Part shown: piece after piece, positions 29,737-38,014 of the stretch | Layout of the letters: the number at the start of each line of letters is the position of its first letter | How positions within the stretch are numbered: the stretch's first letter is position 1 | Made by a program: the position numbers and the translations under genes | Assembly: GCA_018268895.1 (NCBI GenBank) | Contig: JAFDVP010000012.1 | Coordinates: 310,001 to 374,000, forward strand | Source: Acidobacteriota bacterium | GTDB taxonomy: Bacteria > Acidobacteriota > Terriglobia > Terriglobales > Acidobacteriaceae | Direction: 5' to 3' | Length of the DNA stretch: 64,000 nucleotides | Notes under the pieces: model-generated | What the model saw: the letters and a program-made list of their open reading frames with translations, nothing else | Told to the model about the DNA's origin: nothing | Databases searched by the model: none

Positions 29737-31368
29737 TTAGTTCACGGTGATGGTGAGGGTGATTGAATTGGTCACGGTCGAAACGTTGGAATCCGTCGCC
29801 GTGACGAGATAGGTGTACGTCCCCGGCGCCGCGCCGGTGTTCCCCAGGCCTGCATTCTTACCGCAAGCGGTCGTGTTCAGCGCCAGAAGCAGAACAAGAG
29901 CGGTCAGGACGGCCGAAGGAAGATGCTTGCGCCGCCAGACGCCCACTGTCAGCACGCCGATAGAGACGATGCCGATGAATGCGAATGGAAGAGAGCGTGG
30001 AACAATTCCAGCCGAGTGCGTCGTTCCCATTGCAACAGCAAGCGAAATCGTCGCTGTCCCGTTCGTACTGATCGTCACCTCGGGTGGCGTGGAGACGCAT
30101 TGTGTGCTGATAGGCAGACCTAACGAATTTGTATTTGGTGACCCCGTGCAAGTGATGTTCAGCACACCGCTATAGCCGTGCTGCCCCGTAATCGTTATGG
30201 GGAAGGTAAGAACGCCTCCCGAGGCAATCGACGCCGTTGTATTGCTCGTGGTCGTCATGGCAATCGTTCCTTGAGGAACCGTCAGCCGCGTAGTCCCGAT
30301 GTACGCGTTCCCCACGGCATCGCGGACCGTTACATTTGCGGGATAGGTGTATCCGGCCACGGTACTGGTGGGAACCGTGGTCGTCACGGTGTAGGTTCCA
30401 TCGCCCGCAGTCGTATCGCCGTGCGTGCCATCGTCATACATCTGCAACGCCGCTGCCGAGAAGTACGGCGAATCGAAGTTGAGATAGGCTGAGACGCCTG
30501 AACTCGCCGGCTGGGTGGCCTTTGTCACAACAGCCTTGAACGTCACCGACTCCAGCACGCCGGGATTTGTCGGTGTCGCCGAAACGACCGCACTCAACTG
30601 TGTTCCCGTTGGGCAGGGCGAAGGCGCCGAGGACGAGTTGAAGAAGGTAAGGGGCACATTGACGAAATCGGTTGCATTGTCGAACGTGTCGATACACTTG
30701 TTCTTGCGTGTAGCGCCAAGCTGCCGTCCAACGGCAGCGCTTCCGTCATAGAAGGCCTCGCCCGAACCGGCATAACAGCTTGAAGGTGTGGAAGCTGTCG
30801 TACCTGTGGCAAAGTCGGATCCATAGCCCACGACATCCAGGAGCTGGCTCCCCGTACCGCAAAGCGAATTGGAGCTCGCAGTCAGCGCTGTCTGCGTGCC
30901 GGCCAAAGCAATCACACCGACCGTGCTGCTCAGGATGTTGTCGCCGCTGGTGCCATCGACGACGGTGCCTTCAATGGTCTTCAGGCGATAGTCATAGGGG
31001 ATCGGCGAAAGACTTCCCACCGTCGAAAGCGTCGGCGAACTGGCTGAGATCATGAAGTATCCGCCAGCCGGAATCGACAGGCTCGGCAGCTTGTACACAG
31101 TCCATGAGGCTGTATTGCTGGTCCCACTATGCGTCTGAATCGAGCATGTCGTACAACTGATCGTCGCCTGGGTGGGGTTGAACAAAATGATCGTGTCCTG
31201 CCGGTAGGTTGCGCCTGCCAGCCCTCCTGCCCCGGCAACCTCGTAAATCTTCAATGCGGTGTTCCCCGCTGCCGCTTGCGCTGAAGGAGCACGGAACAAG
31301 ACGGCGACCGCCATCAGGAACAGGGCGATGCTTACCGTTCTGCCGGGAAGCGTCCATTTGACTCGCAT
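29737..31368 (-). CDS. Secreted lamin-tail/Ig-like domain protein with C-terminal membrane segments
   Basis: 543 residues from the ATG at 31368, preceded by TTGGAGG and opening a clear signal peptide (SIALFLMAVAVLFRAPSAQA). The frame runs to 31548, but that extension lies in the hairpin-bearing leader, so I reject it. The N-terminal third resembles a lamin-tail domain (LKIYEVAGAGG, TIILFNPTQ, PAGGYFMISA). Ig-like sandwiches follow, with a calcium-style DDGTHGDTTAGDGTYT loop near residue 310. Near the C-terminus are two hydrophobic segments (FAFIGIVSIGVLTVGVW; AVLTALVLLLALNTTACG), the second with a lipobox-like end, and then a short Ig strand set. It is the first gene of the lipase operon. Function unknown; likely surface adhesion or scaffolding. 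Confidence 0.75.
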   Translation of the reverse strand: MRVKWTLPGRTVSIALFLMAVAVLFRAPSAQAAAGNTALKIYEVAGAGGLAGATYRQDTIILFNPTQATISCTTCSIQTHSGTSNTASWTVYKLPSLSIPAGGYFMISASSPTLSTVGSLSPIPYDYRLKTIEGTVVDGTSGDNILSSTVGVIALAGTQTALTASSNSLCGTGSQLLDVVGYGSDFATGTTASTPSSCYAGSGEAFYDGSAAVGRQLGATRKNKCIDTFDNATDFVNVPLTFFNSSSAPSPCPTGTQLSAVVSATPTNPGVLESVTFKAVVTKATQPASSGVSAYLNFDSPYFSAAALQMYDDGTHGDTTAGDGTYTVTTTVPTSTVAGYTYPANVTVRDAVGNAYIGTTRLTVPQGTIAMTTTSNTTASIASGGVLTFPITITGQHGYSGVLNITCTGSPNTNSLGLPISTQCVSTPPEVTISTNGTATISLAVAMGTTHSAGIVPRSLPFAFIGIVSIGVLTVGVWRRKHLPSAVLTALVLLLALNTTACGKNAGLGNTGAAPGTYTYLVTATDSNVSTVTNSITLTITVN

Positions 31369-31426
31369 GCTGGGTGTGTCCTCCAAGGTCCTCATGGTGT
31401 TGCGAATGCTTCGGGCAACCGTCACG

Positions 31427-31509
31427 CAAAAAACAAAAAGCCGCCCCTCAAGCAGACACCGGCTCCAACACTCAAGGGCGCTGAAGATGTCTGATTGAGG
31501 GGCGGCTTT
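31427..31509 (-). terminator. Leader terminator (attenuator) of the lipase operon
   Basis: On the minus strand a 15-base perfect stem (31495-31509 with 31437-31451) is extended, after one mismatch, by 6 more pairs (TGTCTG/CAGACA), giving about 22 pairs around a 29-base loop. It is followed directly by TTTTTGTTTTTT (31439-31428). This is a textbook intrinsic terminator. It lies 59 bases before the first gene of a same-strand operon, with no gene behind it to terminate, so it must be read as an attenuator if the promoter is upstream. The divergent neighbour encodes a GlpP-type antiterminator. Confidence 0.8.
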
Positions 31510-31538
31510 CTCTTTGGATTCTGTGCCGCGCGAAAAGA

Positions 31539-31567
31539 ACGGTAACAAGCGCCTTGGCCGATGTCAA
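31539..31567 (-). promoter_or_regulatory. Candidate sigma-70 promoter of the lipase operon
   Basis: On the minus strand TTGACA (31567-31562) is separated by exactly 17 bases from TACCGT (31544-31539), with a TG two bases upstream (TGTTACCGT, extended -10). The -35 is perfect and the -10 is weak. A start near 31532 gives a 164-base leader that contains the terminator hairpin. The rest of the 31510-31795 gap also holds ATTCAT-N6-ATGAAT (31674-31691) and a TATGAT (31770-31775) that could serve the divergent glpP gene. Confidence 0.45.
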
Positions 31568-31795
31568 CGAGAATTCTCAAAATTTCTTTTTAATCGGCAT
31601 AGTCAGGCTCGCGCGAGTGAAATCGACAAGAGGGAGGCTAAATTGATCTCTCTGTCATGCCGTGTCAACGAAGATTCATAGTGCGATGAATATCCTCAAC
31701 ATGAATACCCTTGGGCGGTGTTGGCCACGTATTTTGGCTTTTCCTGCCACAAAGGGAAGGTGGTTCCTATATGATTTCGGCAGGGAAACGCAATA

Positions 31796-32437
31796 ATGCA
31801 GGCTCGATCCGCAACAATGGAAGGTAAGTCATCGCGTCTCGGCTTTTATTGCACGGCTGAAATGGGAACGAACCCCTCTACTTCGATTGAGTTCGTAAGC
31901 AATCCCGTTATCGCGTCTGTTACGACCCCGGAAGCCTTCGAAATCGCTCTGCTCGCTCCGACGCGGTCGCTGTGTATTCTTACCGGCAACCCGCTTACAT
32001 TGCCGGGTCTCCTTAAACGCGCACACGACTGCGGCAAGCTCTGCGCAGTCAATATCGATTTTCTGGACGGGCTTTCGCGAGACCGCTTTGCAATCGAATT
32101 TCTGGCAGCGCATGGAGTTGCGGGCGTCGTCTCCACTCGCACAGAAACGCTCAAGGCGGCCCAGGCACTGGGTCTGATGACGATCCTACGCACCTTTGCG
32201 ATCGACACAGCCGCTGTCATGGCTGCAAAGAAATCGCTGGCCCAATTCCGGCCCGATGCCGTTGAGGTATTACCGGCCATGGCTGCGCCGCGCGTCAGCA
32301 AGTACCTCAAAGAGGTTTATCCCGGAATGACCACGATCGGGGGAGGGTTGATCGAGACCGTGCGCGAGATCGAAGACCTGCTTCACGCTGGAATAAAAGC
32401 AATCACAACAAGCAACACTCGTTTGTGGCTGATTTAG
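31796..32437 (+). CDS. glpP: Glycerol-3-phosphate responsive antiterminator (GlpP family)
   Basis: 213 residues with the whole GlpP domain. Recognisable blocks are CAVNIDFLDGLSRDRFAIEFL, GVVSTRTETLKAAQALGLMT, RPDAVEVLPAMAAP, TTIGGGLIETVREIEDLLHAG and the terminal AITTSNTRLWLI. In Bacillus, GlpP is an RNA-binding protein that with glycerol-3-phosphate prevents termination at hairpins in the leaders of glpD, glpFK and glpTQ. This protein has about 20 extra N-terminal residues, and internal ATGs (31817, 31859) are possible starts. It is divergent from an operon whose leader has a strong terminator, which makes that leader its obvious target. AGGGA precedes the ATG. Confidence 0.88.
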   Translation: MQARSATMEGKSSRLGFYCTAEMGTNPSTSIEFVSNPVIASVTTPEAFEIALLAPTRSLCILTGNPLTLPGLLKRAHDCGKLCAVNIDFLDGLSRDRFAIEFLAAHGVAGVVSTRTETLKAAQALGLMTILRTFAIDTAAVMAAKKSLAQFRPDAVEVLPAMAAPRVSKYLKEVYPGMTTIGGGLIETVREIEDLLHAGIKAITTSNTRLWLI

Positions 32438-32489
32438 TAGATTTCGGTCTCTGGATTCCTTTGGGTTTTCCGCAGCCAACGCTCTGTGC

Positions 32490-33929
32490 TCACGCTGGCG
32501 ATTTTGTCATGACCTGGCTGCCCTCCGTCTTTCTTACAGATATCGGCAAGCGCAACTCTGCTCTGCATCCCGCAATGCCGTCGGCCCTGTTACGAAGCTC
32601 GACCGTTCCACCATGAGCCTCTGCAATCTGCTGAGCGAGTACGAGACCGATTCCCGTGCCGCTTGGCTTGGTGGTATAGAACGGCACGAACAGATTGTTT
32701 GCATTTGTCAAGCCCGGTCCGTTGTCGAGAATCACAACAGTTGCCTCGAACTGACTCTGTTGCCAGGCAATCTCGACTCGTGCGTTACCAGCGTTTTCGG
32801 CATCGGGACCAAGTGCTGCCTCTGCAGCATTGCGCACCAGATTGATGAGTGCCTGCTGGATCTGGTCTGCATCGGCTGTCACCGTGACATCTTCTGCGTC
32901 TGCGAGAACGACATGAAGCCGTGTCTCAAGCTGAACGACGCGATGCACCAGCGAGGAGAGCTCAACCGCCGCCAGCTTCGGTACAGGAAGCCCCATGAGC
33001 TGTCTGTATGCCTGAAGAAATCGGTTCAAGGATTCGGAACGATTTTCGATGACCTCGAGTCCACGGTCAAAGTCGTCGCGCTCCTCTTCAGCAACAGTTG
33101 CAGACAGTCTTCCCCGAAGGCTTTCAGCGATCGATTTGATCGGAGCAAGTGAGTTGTTGATCTCATGGCCGAGCACGCGAATCAGGCGCTTCCACGCGGC
33201 ACGCTCTTCTTCGCGCAATGCCGTTCCAACATCGGCGAGCACCAGCAGAATATGCGGAACACCGCGTAGCCGAAAGCCCGCGCGCTTTACCATCCATCGG
33301 ATGGATTGCACACCCGAGCCGAGCGGGAGCAGATCGTCGTTCGCAGCCTCGACAAGATACCTGAGCTTGAGCTCCTCTGCCGTACGCCCTAATGAGTTGG
33401 CTACACTGAGGCCGAAGACGCGCCCTGCCGAGGCATTGAGCAGCTTTAATCTGCTGTCCGGATCGAACGCCAGAACAGGCGACTGCATGGAGTCCATCAC
33501 ACGCTCGACAAGGGCCATCGCCTCCAGCGCACCTGCGCGCTGGGCCTGAAGCAGGCTTGCAAGAGCATTGATCTCAAGCGCAAGATCGCCGATCGAATCA
33601 TTACGCCGCGCCCCGCGGGCTCGGAAGGAATAGTCGTCCTCGCGCAAGGAGGCCACAACGTTTGCCAGTGTTTGAAGCGGGCGAGTGACTTGCTCCATCA
33701 CCAACGAGACGATGAACGTCCAGACAAGTACAAACAGGAGCAGCAGAATTGTTTCGATCAATGGATCGAGCTTCTGCTGCTGAAGGACAAGCCAGCACAA
33801 CAGCATTCCCGGGAACCCAAGCAAATAGAGCCAAAGACGAAGTCTGCGCTCAAAGCTCAGTCGCCTGCCGGAGCGTCCGAGAGAGAGGCGCTTGATTCGC
33901 GGTTTAGCCGGATTTGGCTCAGAGGCCAT
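32490..33929 (-). CDS. Sensor histidine kinase (NtrY/NtrB-like)
   Basis: 479 residues from the ATG at 33929, which overlaps the end of the regulator gene by 11 bases. Longer upstream starts would overlap it much more. Two membrane helices (about residues 30-50 and 57-78) with almost no periplasmic loop suggest sensing within or at the membrane. A HAMP-like linker, a PAS domain (about 140-245) and a HisKA segment with phospho-acceptor GHEINNSLAPIK follow. The ATPase domain has N box INLVRNAAEAA and G boxes ILDNGPGL and GTGIGLVLAQQ. It should phosphorylate the sigma-54 regulator encoded just upstream in the same operon as an efflux-type transporter. It converges on glpP. Confidence 0.92.
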   Translation of the reverse strand: MASEPNPAKPRIKRLSLGRSGRRLSFERRLRLWLYLLGFPGMLLCWLVLQQQKLDPLIETILLLLFVLVWTFIVSLVMEQVTRPLQTLANVVASLREDDYSFRARGARRNDSIGDLALEINALASLLQAQRAGALEAMALVERVMDSMQSPVLAFDPDSRLKLLNASAGRVFGLSVANSLGRTAEELKLRYLVEAANDDLLPLGSGVQSIRWMVKRAGFRLRGVPHILLVLADVGTALREEERAAWKRLIRVLGHEINNSLAPIKSIAESLRGRLSATVAEEERDDFDRGLEVIENRSESLNRFLQAYRQLMGLPVPKLAAVELSSLVHRVVQLETRLHVVLADAEDVTVTADADQIQQALINLVRNAAEAALGPDAENAGNARVEIAWQQSQFEATVVILDNGPGLTNANNLFVPFYTTKPSGTGIGLVLAQQIAEAHGGTVELRNRADGIAGCRAELRLPISVRKTEGSQVMTKSPA

Positions 33930-35325
33930 ACTTCTCGATACGCCTGTAAAGAGCTCCGCGGCTGAGGCCAAGTGCGTCGGCCGTCTGGCTGACATTGCCG
34001 TTCGTGCGAGCAAGCGCCTTCTTGATAAGAATTGCTTCGACGCTCTCAAGACTCATCTCATCGAGGTTATGCGTCGTGCCAGAGCGCTGTTGCGGGTGCA
34101 GACCAAGATCGGAGGGTTCGATACGCGACCCGCGCGCCATCAGAACTCCTCGCTCAATCGTGTGGTCAAGCTCGCGCACATTTCCCGGCCAACTGTACTG
34201 GAGCATCAGATGGAGCGCAGCCGGGTCGAAATTTTCAATCTGCCTGCGGTACCGAGCCGTATAGCGAGCGAGAAAGTGCCCAGCCAGAGCGGGAATGTCC
34301 TCGCGCCGTTCCCGCAATGGAGGAAGCGTGATCTCGACAGTATTCAAACGAAAAAGAAGGTCCTCGCGAAAGCGTCCTGCCTCACATTCGGCGCGAAGAT
34401 CGGCGTTTGTCGCGGAAAGCATACGCACATCGATTCTCTGCGTCTTCGACGAGCCAACGCGCTCCATCTCTCCCGTCTCGAGAACGCGCAGAAGTTTTGC
34501 CTGCTGACGCACTGGGATGTTGGCAATCTCATCCAGAAAAAGCGTTCCTCCCGTTGCCAGCTCAAAACGTCCAATCCTGTCTGTTCGCGCATCAGTGAAT
34601 GCACCCTTGACATGACCGAACAACTCGCTCTCGAAGGTTCCTTCGGGGAGCGCGCCTGTGTTCACTGCGACGAGGGTCCGGTCTACTCGAGACGAAAGAC
34701 GATGCAGCGTCTGCGCCACAACTTCCTTACCTGTGCCATGCTCGCCCATGATGAGTACATTGGCGTCCGAAGGCCCGATACGCGCCATCGTCTCTACCAC
34801 CGGCCGCATCGCCGCGGACGACGCGATAAAATCGGGCGCGCCTGCTGCACGTAGAATGCGGTTTTCTGCCTCTAGCCATTGCGCCAGGCGTTGGCTGCGC
34901 CGCAGCTCCATCTGCGTCCGCAGCACGCTCAGCAGCCTCATGTTCTCCCACGGCTTCTGGATGAAGTCGCTGGCGCCAAGACGCATTGCGTCAACTGCCA
35001 AATCGATGTTGCCCCACGCTGTCATGACAACGACGGGAAGCTGCGGATCGATCTCCTTGATCCGCGCTACAAGGTCAAGTCCTTCGCGACCCGAGGTGGT
35101 ATCGCGCGTGTAATTGAGGTCAACCAAAGCGCCATCGAAGCTCTCGTGACTCAGGGCCTCCAGCGCCAGAACCGGAGTTTTTACCAGCTCAAGCTCATAG
35201 CCCTCGGGCTTGAGCAGCAATCTGATTGCCTCAAGAATATGCGGCTGGTCGTCCGCGACGAGCAGTCTGCACGGTTTCTCTTTTTCGGTCTGCCGCACAT
35301 CCTTCGCCATTGCCTGCGCTGCCAT
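33919..35325 (-). CDS. Sigma-54-dependent response regulator (NtrC family)
   Basis: 468 residues. The receiver domain has acidic pair DDQ, phospho-acceptor Asp in GALVDLNYT, MTAWGN, and Lys in FIQKPW. The AAA+ domain has Walker A GEHGTGKE (about residue 180) and the sigma-54 contact loop GAFTDA, where the consensus is GAFTGA. The C-terminal Fis-type helix-turn-helix is NVSQTADALGLSRGALYRRI. It activates sigma-54 promoters after phosphorylation by the adjacent kinase. It sits in the operon of the transporter, whose upstream region has a -24/-12 candidate and palindromes, so autoregulation is probable. GAFTDA occurs in a known subset of activators and does not by itself mean loss of function. 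Confidence 0.93.
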   Translation of the reverse strand: MAAQAMAKDVRQTEKEKPCRLLVADDQPHILEAIRLLLKPEGYELELVKTPVLALEALSHESFDGALVDLNYTRDTTSGREGLDLVARIKEIDPQLPVVVMTAWGNIDLAVDAMRLGASDFIQKPWENMRLLSVLRTQMELRRSQRLAQWLEAENRILRAAGAPDFIASSAAMRPVVETMARIGPSDANVLIMGEHGTGKEVVAQTLHRLSSRVDRTLVAVNTGALPEGTFESELFGHVKGAFTDARTDRIGRFELATGGTLFLDEIANIPVRQQAKLLRVLETGEMERVGSSKTQRIDVRMLSATNADLRAECEAGRFREDLLFRLNTVEITLPPLRERREDIPALAGHFLARYTARYRRQIENFDPAALHLMLQYSWPGNVRELDHTIERGVLMARGSRIEPSDLGLHPQQRSGTTHNLDEMSLESVEAILIKKALARTNGNVSQTADALGLSRGALYRRIEKYGL

Positions 35326-35335
35326 CTCCGCTCAC

Positions 35336-37234
35336 CTACTGCCCACCTGGGGCAATACCTGTCCTTGCCGATTCTATCGAAATTTGGTTTGCATCCAGAG
35401 TTGTCCCTAGCGACCGCTCTAACTCGATCTTCGCCTTTTGAAAGGCTGTCATCGCTGCAACAAGCGCGGATTCCGCTGCGGACAGGTCACGCCGCGCCGT
35501 CAGTGTCTGAAGGTTCGATCCCGCGCCAAGCTCCTGCTCCTTGGCCGTGATATCGAACGTCTTCTGGGCCAGGTCGCGCGCCTTCCGCGCCGACTCTACG
35601 CGCGCTCTGCTTTGCTCCAGAGCATACTGCGCATTCCGGACTTCGATACGTATCTGCTTTTTAAGTTGCTGCATTCGCAACTCCGCCTGACGCGTTTCAA
35701 GCTCCGAACGATACTGGTCGGACTTCGCAACGCGGTTCCTGATCGGTACATTCACCGACATGCCGACATAATAATCGGGAGCGCTGTTGTTGAACGCATT
35801 CGCCACAGCTCCATGCCAATCCACAGGAGACGTCGAGGGTATGCCCGCGGTGGGATTGGGTGGGCCTGCCAGACCTGTTCCTCCATAGTATGCGGTCAAC
35901 GCCACCGTTGGCAGAAGGGCGTTGCGCGCCGCACTCCGGCTAATGCGCCTGTTCTCAAGGTCAATGTCCGACTCCTTCAGTTCGATGCGGTCGCGAAGCG
36001 CGAGAGCGATGCTGTCCTCCGTCGTAGCGGCCGTCGTCTCCTGCGCATTGTCGACAGCACTTGAGTCGGTTGGTTTGACAGGCATGGCCTCGAGGATGGG
36101 ATCGTCAAGATTCTTCGTTAAGGCATTCTTGATCAGGAGTTCCTGAAATTGAAGCGTCGTCTTCGCTATCGTCAGGTCCTGCTCACGATTCGCGACCTCA
36201 GTCTCGTCCTTCATGACGTCCATCGCCGGAATCGCCTGAAGGGCGAGCTGTTTGCGCCCGCTGTCCAGAGTTTGCTTTGCAAAATCCAGTGCACGGTTTT
36301 TTACCTGCTCGTCTTCATATGCCGCCACGAGGTCCCAATACATGTTCGCAATCTGCGTGATCGTCGTTACGACCTGCAGCTTGAATGCCTCATCGGAGAT
36401 CTTCTGATTGTTCTTTGCAATCCTGAGAAAGCGCAGATTTGGACCAAGCCCGAACCCCGCCAGTAACTGCTGCTGAATGGCAACGTGATAGTACGTGTTG
36501 AGCGTTGGATTCAAAAAGCTGCGCGGGCTGTTGGTGGCCCCACGATTGTTGTCAAAAATGGCCGAAAAGGTTGTGCCTGTAGGAAACGCCTGCGAATACC
36601 CTAGATTTCCCGTCGTAGTGTTCTGCCGCAATGTCTGTACGCCATAGATCGAGATATTTGAGAGCGGCTGCGTATAGTGCTCATTATTGAAGGAGCCGGT
36701 GATCGATGGATCGTATGAAGAGACGTTCGTTCCTGTACCAAGCGTCGATTGCACCAGGCCCGAAGCTCCCGAGCCCGCGCCGCCGGCGCCGCCGGAGGTT
36801 CCACCCGCGCCGGCACCGCTCGATCCTGAACCGAAACCTCCAACACCTCCGCCCGGCGTATTTTGCACCACGCCTGTATTGACGCCGCGAAAAGAGCCGC
36901 CTGCGCGGGTACGCAGAATATCGGCCTCGGCGATGGGAATGTTGTAGCGTGCAATGGCAAGATCGAGATTGTTCTCCAGCGCCAGGGCAATTGCATTGTT
37001 CAAACTCAACTCAAGCACGCCATCGTGTACAAGCGAGTCAATCCGAGGCGTGTTGGCGAGGTTCGGTTTGGGAACGAGCGTAGCCCGATACGTATTCAGG
37101 GGGTTGTACGAATGTGGAATATCCAGCCGCAGGGCTGGCGGTTCAACACTAGAAGTCATCGTAGCGTTCTGCGCCCATGAAGCCGCACCGATGGATAACA
37201 TGCACCCCGCACAGCCAAAAAACAAGGTCCTCAC
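35336..37234 (-). CDS. TolC-family outer membrane channel
   Basis: 632 residues from GTG, whose GTGA overlaps the stop of the upstream ATPase. Signal peptide (CMLSIGAASWAQ), then two outer-membrane efflux protein repeats made of long helices (LNNAIALALENNLDLAIARYNIPIAEAD and a second copy after about residue 400). Between residues about 125 and 165 there is a glycine/serine-rich insert (GGGVGGFGSGSSGAGAGG...), probably a surface-exposed loop. TolC-type trimers form the exit duct for tripartite transporters, so it should pair with the HlyD-type adaptor and ABC components encoded in the same operon. Confidence 0.88.
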   Translation of the reverse strand: MRTLFFGCAGCMLSIGAASWAQNATMTSSVEPPALRLDIPHSYNPLNTYRATLVPKPNLANTPRIDSLVHDGVLELSLNNAIALALENNLDLAIARYNIPIAEADILRTRAGGSFRGVNTGVVQNTPGGGVGGFGSGSSGAGAGGTSGGAGGAGSGASGLVQSTLGTGTNVSSYDPSITGSFNNEHYTQPLSNISIYGVQTLRQNTTTGNLGYSQAFPTGTTFSAIFDNNRGATNSPRSFLNPTLNTYYHVAIQQQLLAGFGLGPNLRFLRIAKNNQKISDEAFKLQVVTTITQIANMYWDLVAAYEDEQVKNRALDFAKQTLDSGRKQLALQAIPAMDVMKDETEVANREQDLTIAKTTLQFQELLIKNALTKNLDDPILEAMPVKPTDSSAVDNAQETTAATTEDSIALALRDRIELKESDIDLENRRISRSAARNALLPTVALTAYYGGTGLAGPPNPTAGIPSTSPVDWHGAVANAFNNSAPDYYVGMSVNVPIRNRVAKSDQYRSELETRQAELRMQQLKKQIRIEVRNAQYALEQSRARVESARKARDLAQKTFDITAKEQELGAGSNLQTLTARRDLSAAESALVAAMTAFQKAKIELERSLGTTLDANQISIESARTGIAPGGQ

Positions 37235-37938
37235 TGCTTAGCCTCCTCACGCGCCAGTTCCGTTAGTCCCGCGGAGTCGGAGTAGATCCAGCCATCGCGC
37301 AACTCGATGGTGCGCGTTCCATACTCCGCATTCGCCTCCGAGTGCGTGACCTGTACGATCATCGTGCCCTGCTCATTCAACTGCTTGAACATCTCCATAA
37401 TTTCCTTGGCCTGTTTCGACTGCAGATTGCCTGTCGGCTCATCGGCAAGTAGAAGCGCTGGCTTGTGAATCATCGCCCGGGCGATGCCCACCAGTTGTTG
37501 TTGTCCGCCCGAGAGCTGATGCGGATATAAATCCTTCTTGCCGACGATGTTGAAGCGATCGAGAGTATCGGCCACCAGCGCCTGACGTTCGGCGCGAGGG
37601 ATGTCTTTATACGAGAGCGGCAGATCGATGTTCTCTGCCACAGTGAGGTCATCGAGCAGGTGATAGCTCTGGAAGACCATGCCGATCCGTCGACGTGCCA
37701 GATCAGCGCGCTGCTTGCGGTTCATCAGGTGCACGGCTTCGTCATCAAAAGTAAACTCGCCGCGCCACTGATCGTCGAGCATTCCCAGCACATTCAGAAG
37801 CGACGACTTCCCTGCCCCGGACGGCCCCATGATCGTGATGAACTCCCACGGCCGAAAGGTTAACCCGATCCTGCGAAGGACCCACGTCTCCGTGTGCCCG
37901 GTTCTATAGCTTCGCTCGACATTTTTCAGCTCAATCAT
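37231..37938 (-). CDS. ABC transporter ATP-binding protein (MacB/LolD type), second ATPase
   Basis: A 235-residue nucleotide-binding domain with Walker A GPSGAGKSS (about residue 39), signature LSGGQQQLVGIARAM, Walker B LLLADEPTGNL and the H-loop in VTHSEANAEYG. The ENIDLPLSYKD block is typical of the MacB/LolD/FtsE group that energises FtsX-like permeases. It follows the ADOP permease after 77 bases. The operon holds a second ATPase at 40978, and it is unclear which one drives the permease or whether they form a heterodimer. Confidence 0.92.
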   Translation of the reverse strand: MIELKNVERSYRTGHTETWVLRRIGLTFRPWEFITIMGPSGAGKSSLLNVLGMLDDQWRGEFTFDDEAVHLMNRKQRADLARRRIGMVFQSYHLLDDLTVAENIDLPLSYKDIPRAERQALVADTLDRFNIVGKKDLYPHQLSGGQQQLVGIARAMIHKPALLLADEPTGNLQSKQAKEIMEMFKQLNEQGTMIVQVTHSEANAEYGTRTIELRDGWIYSDSAGLTELAREEAKQ

Positions 37939-38014
37939 TAGTTCATTGCTCCACCATCGCGGCTGTGTCTATCGATACACGAGAAGACGAGGCCTCGCGC
38001 GCGAATCTGTGTCG

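Noticed and set aside
31369-31548. N-terminal extension of the lamin-tail protein
   Set aside because: It would translate the terminator hairpin, and a good ribosome site and signal peptide begin at 31368.
33919-35325. GAFTDA as a sign of an inactive activator
   Set aside because: This variant occurs in many functional NtrC-family regulators and all other motifs are intact.
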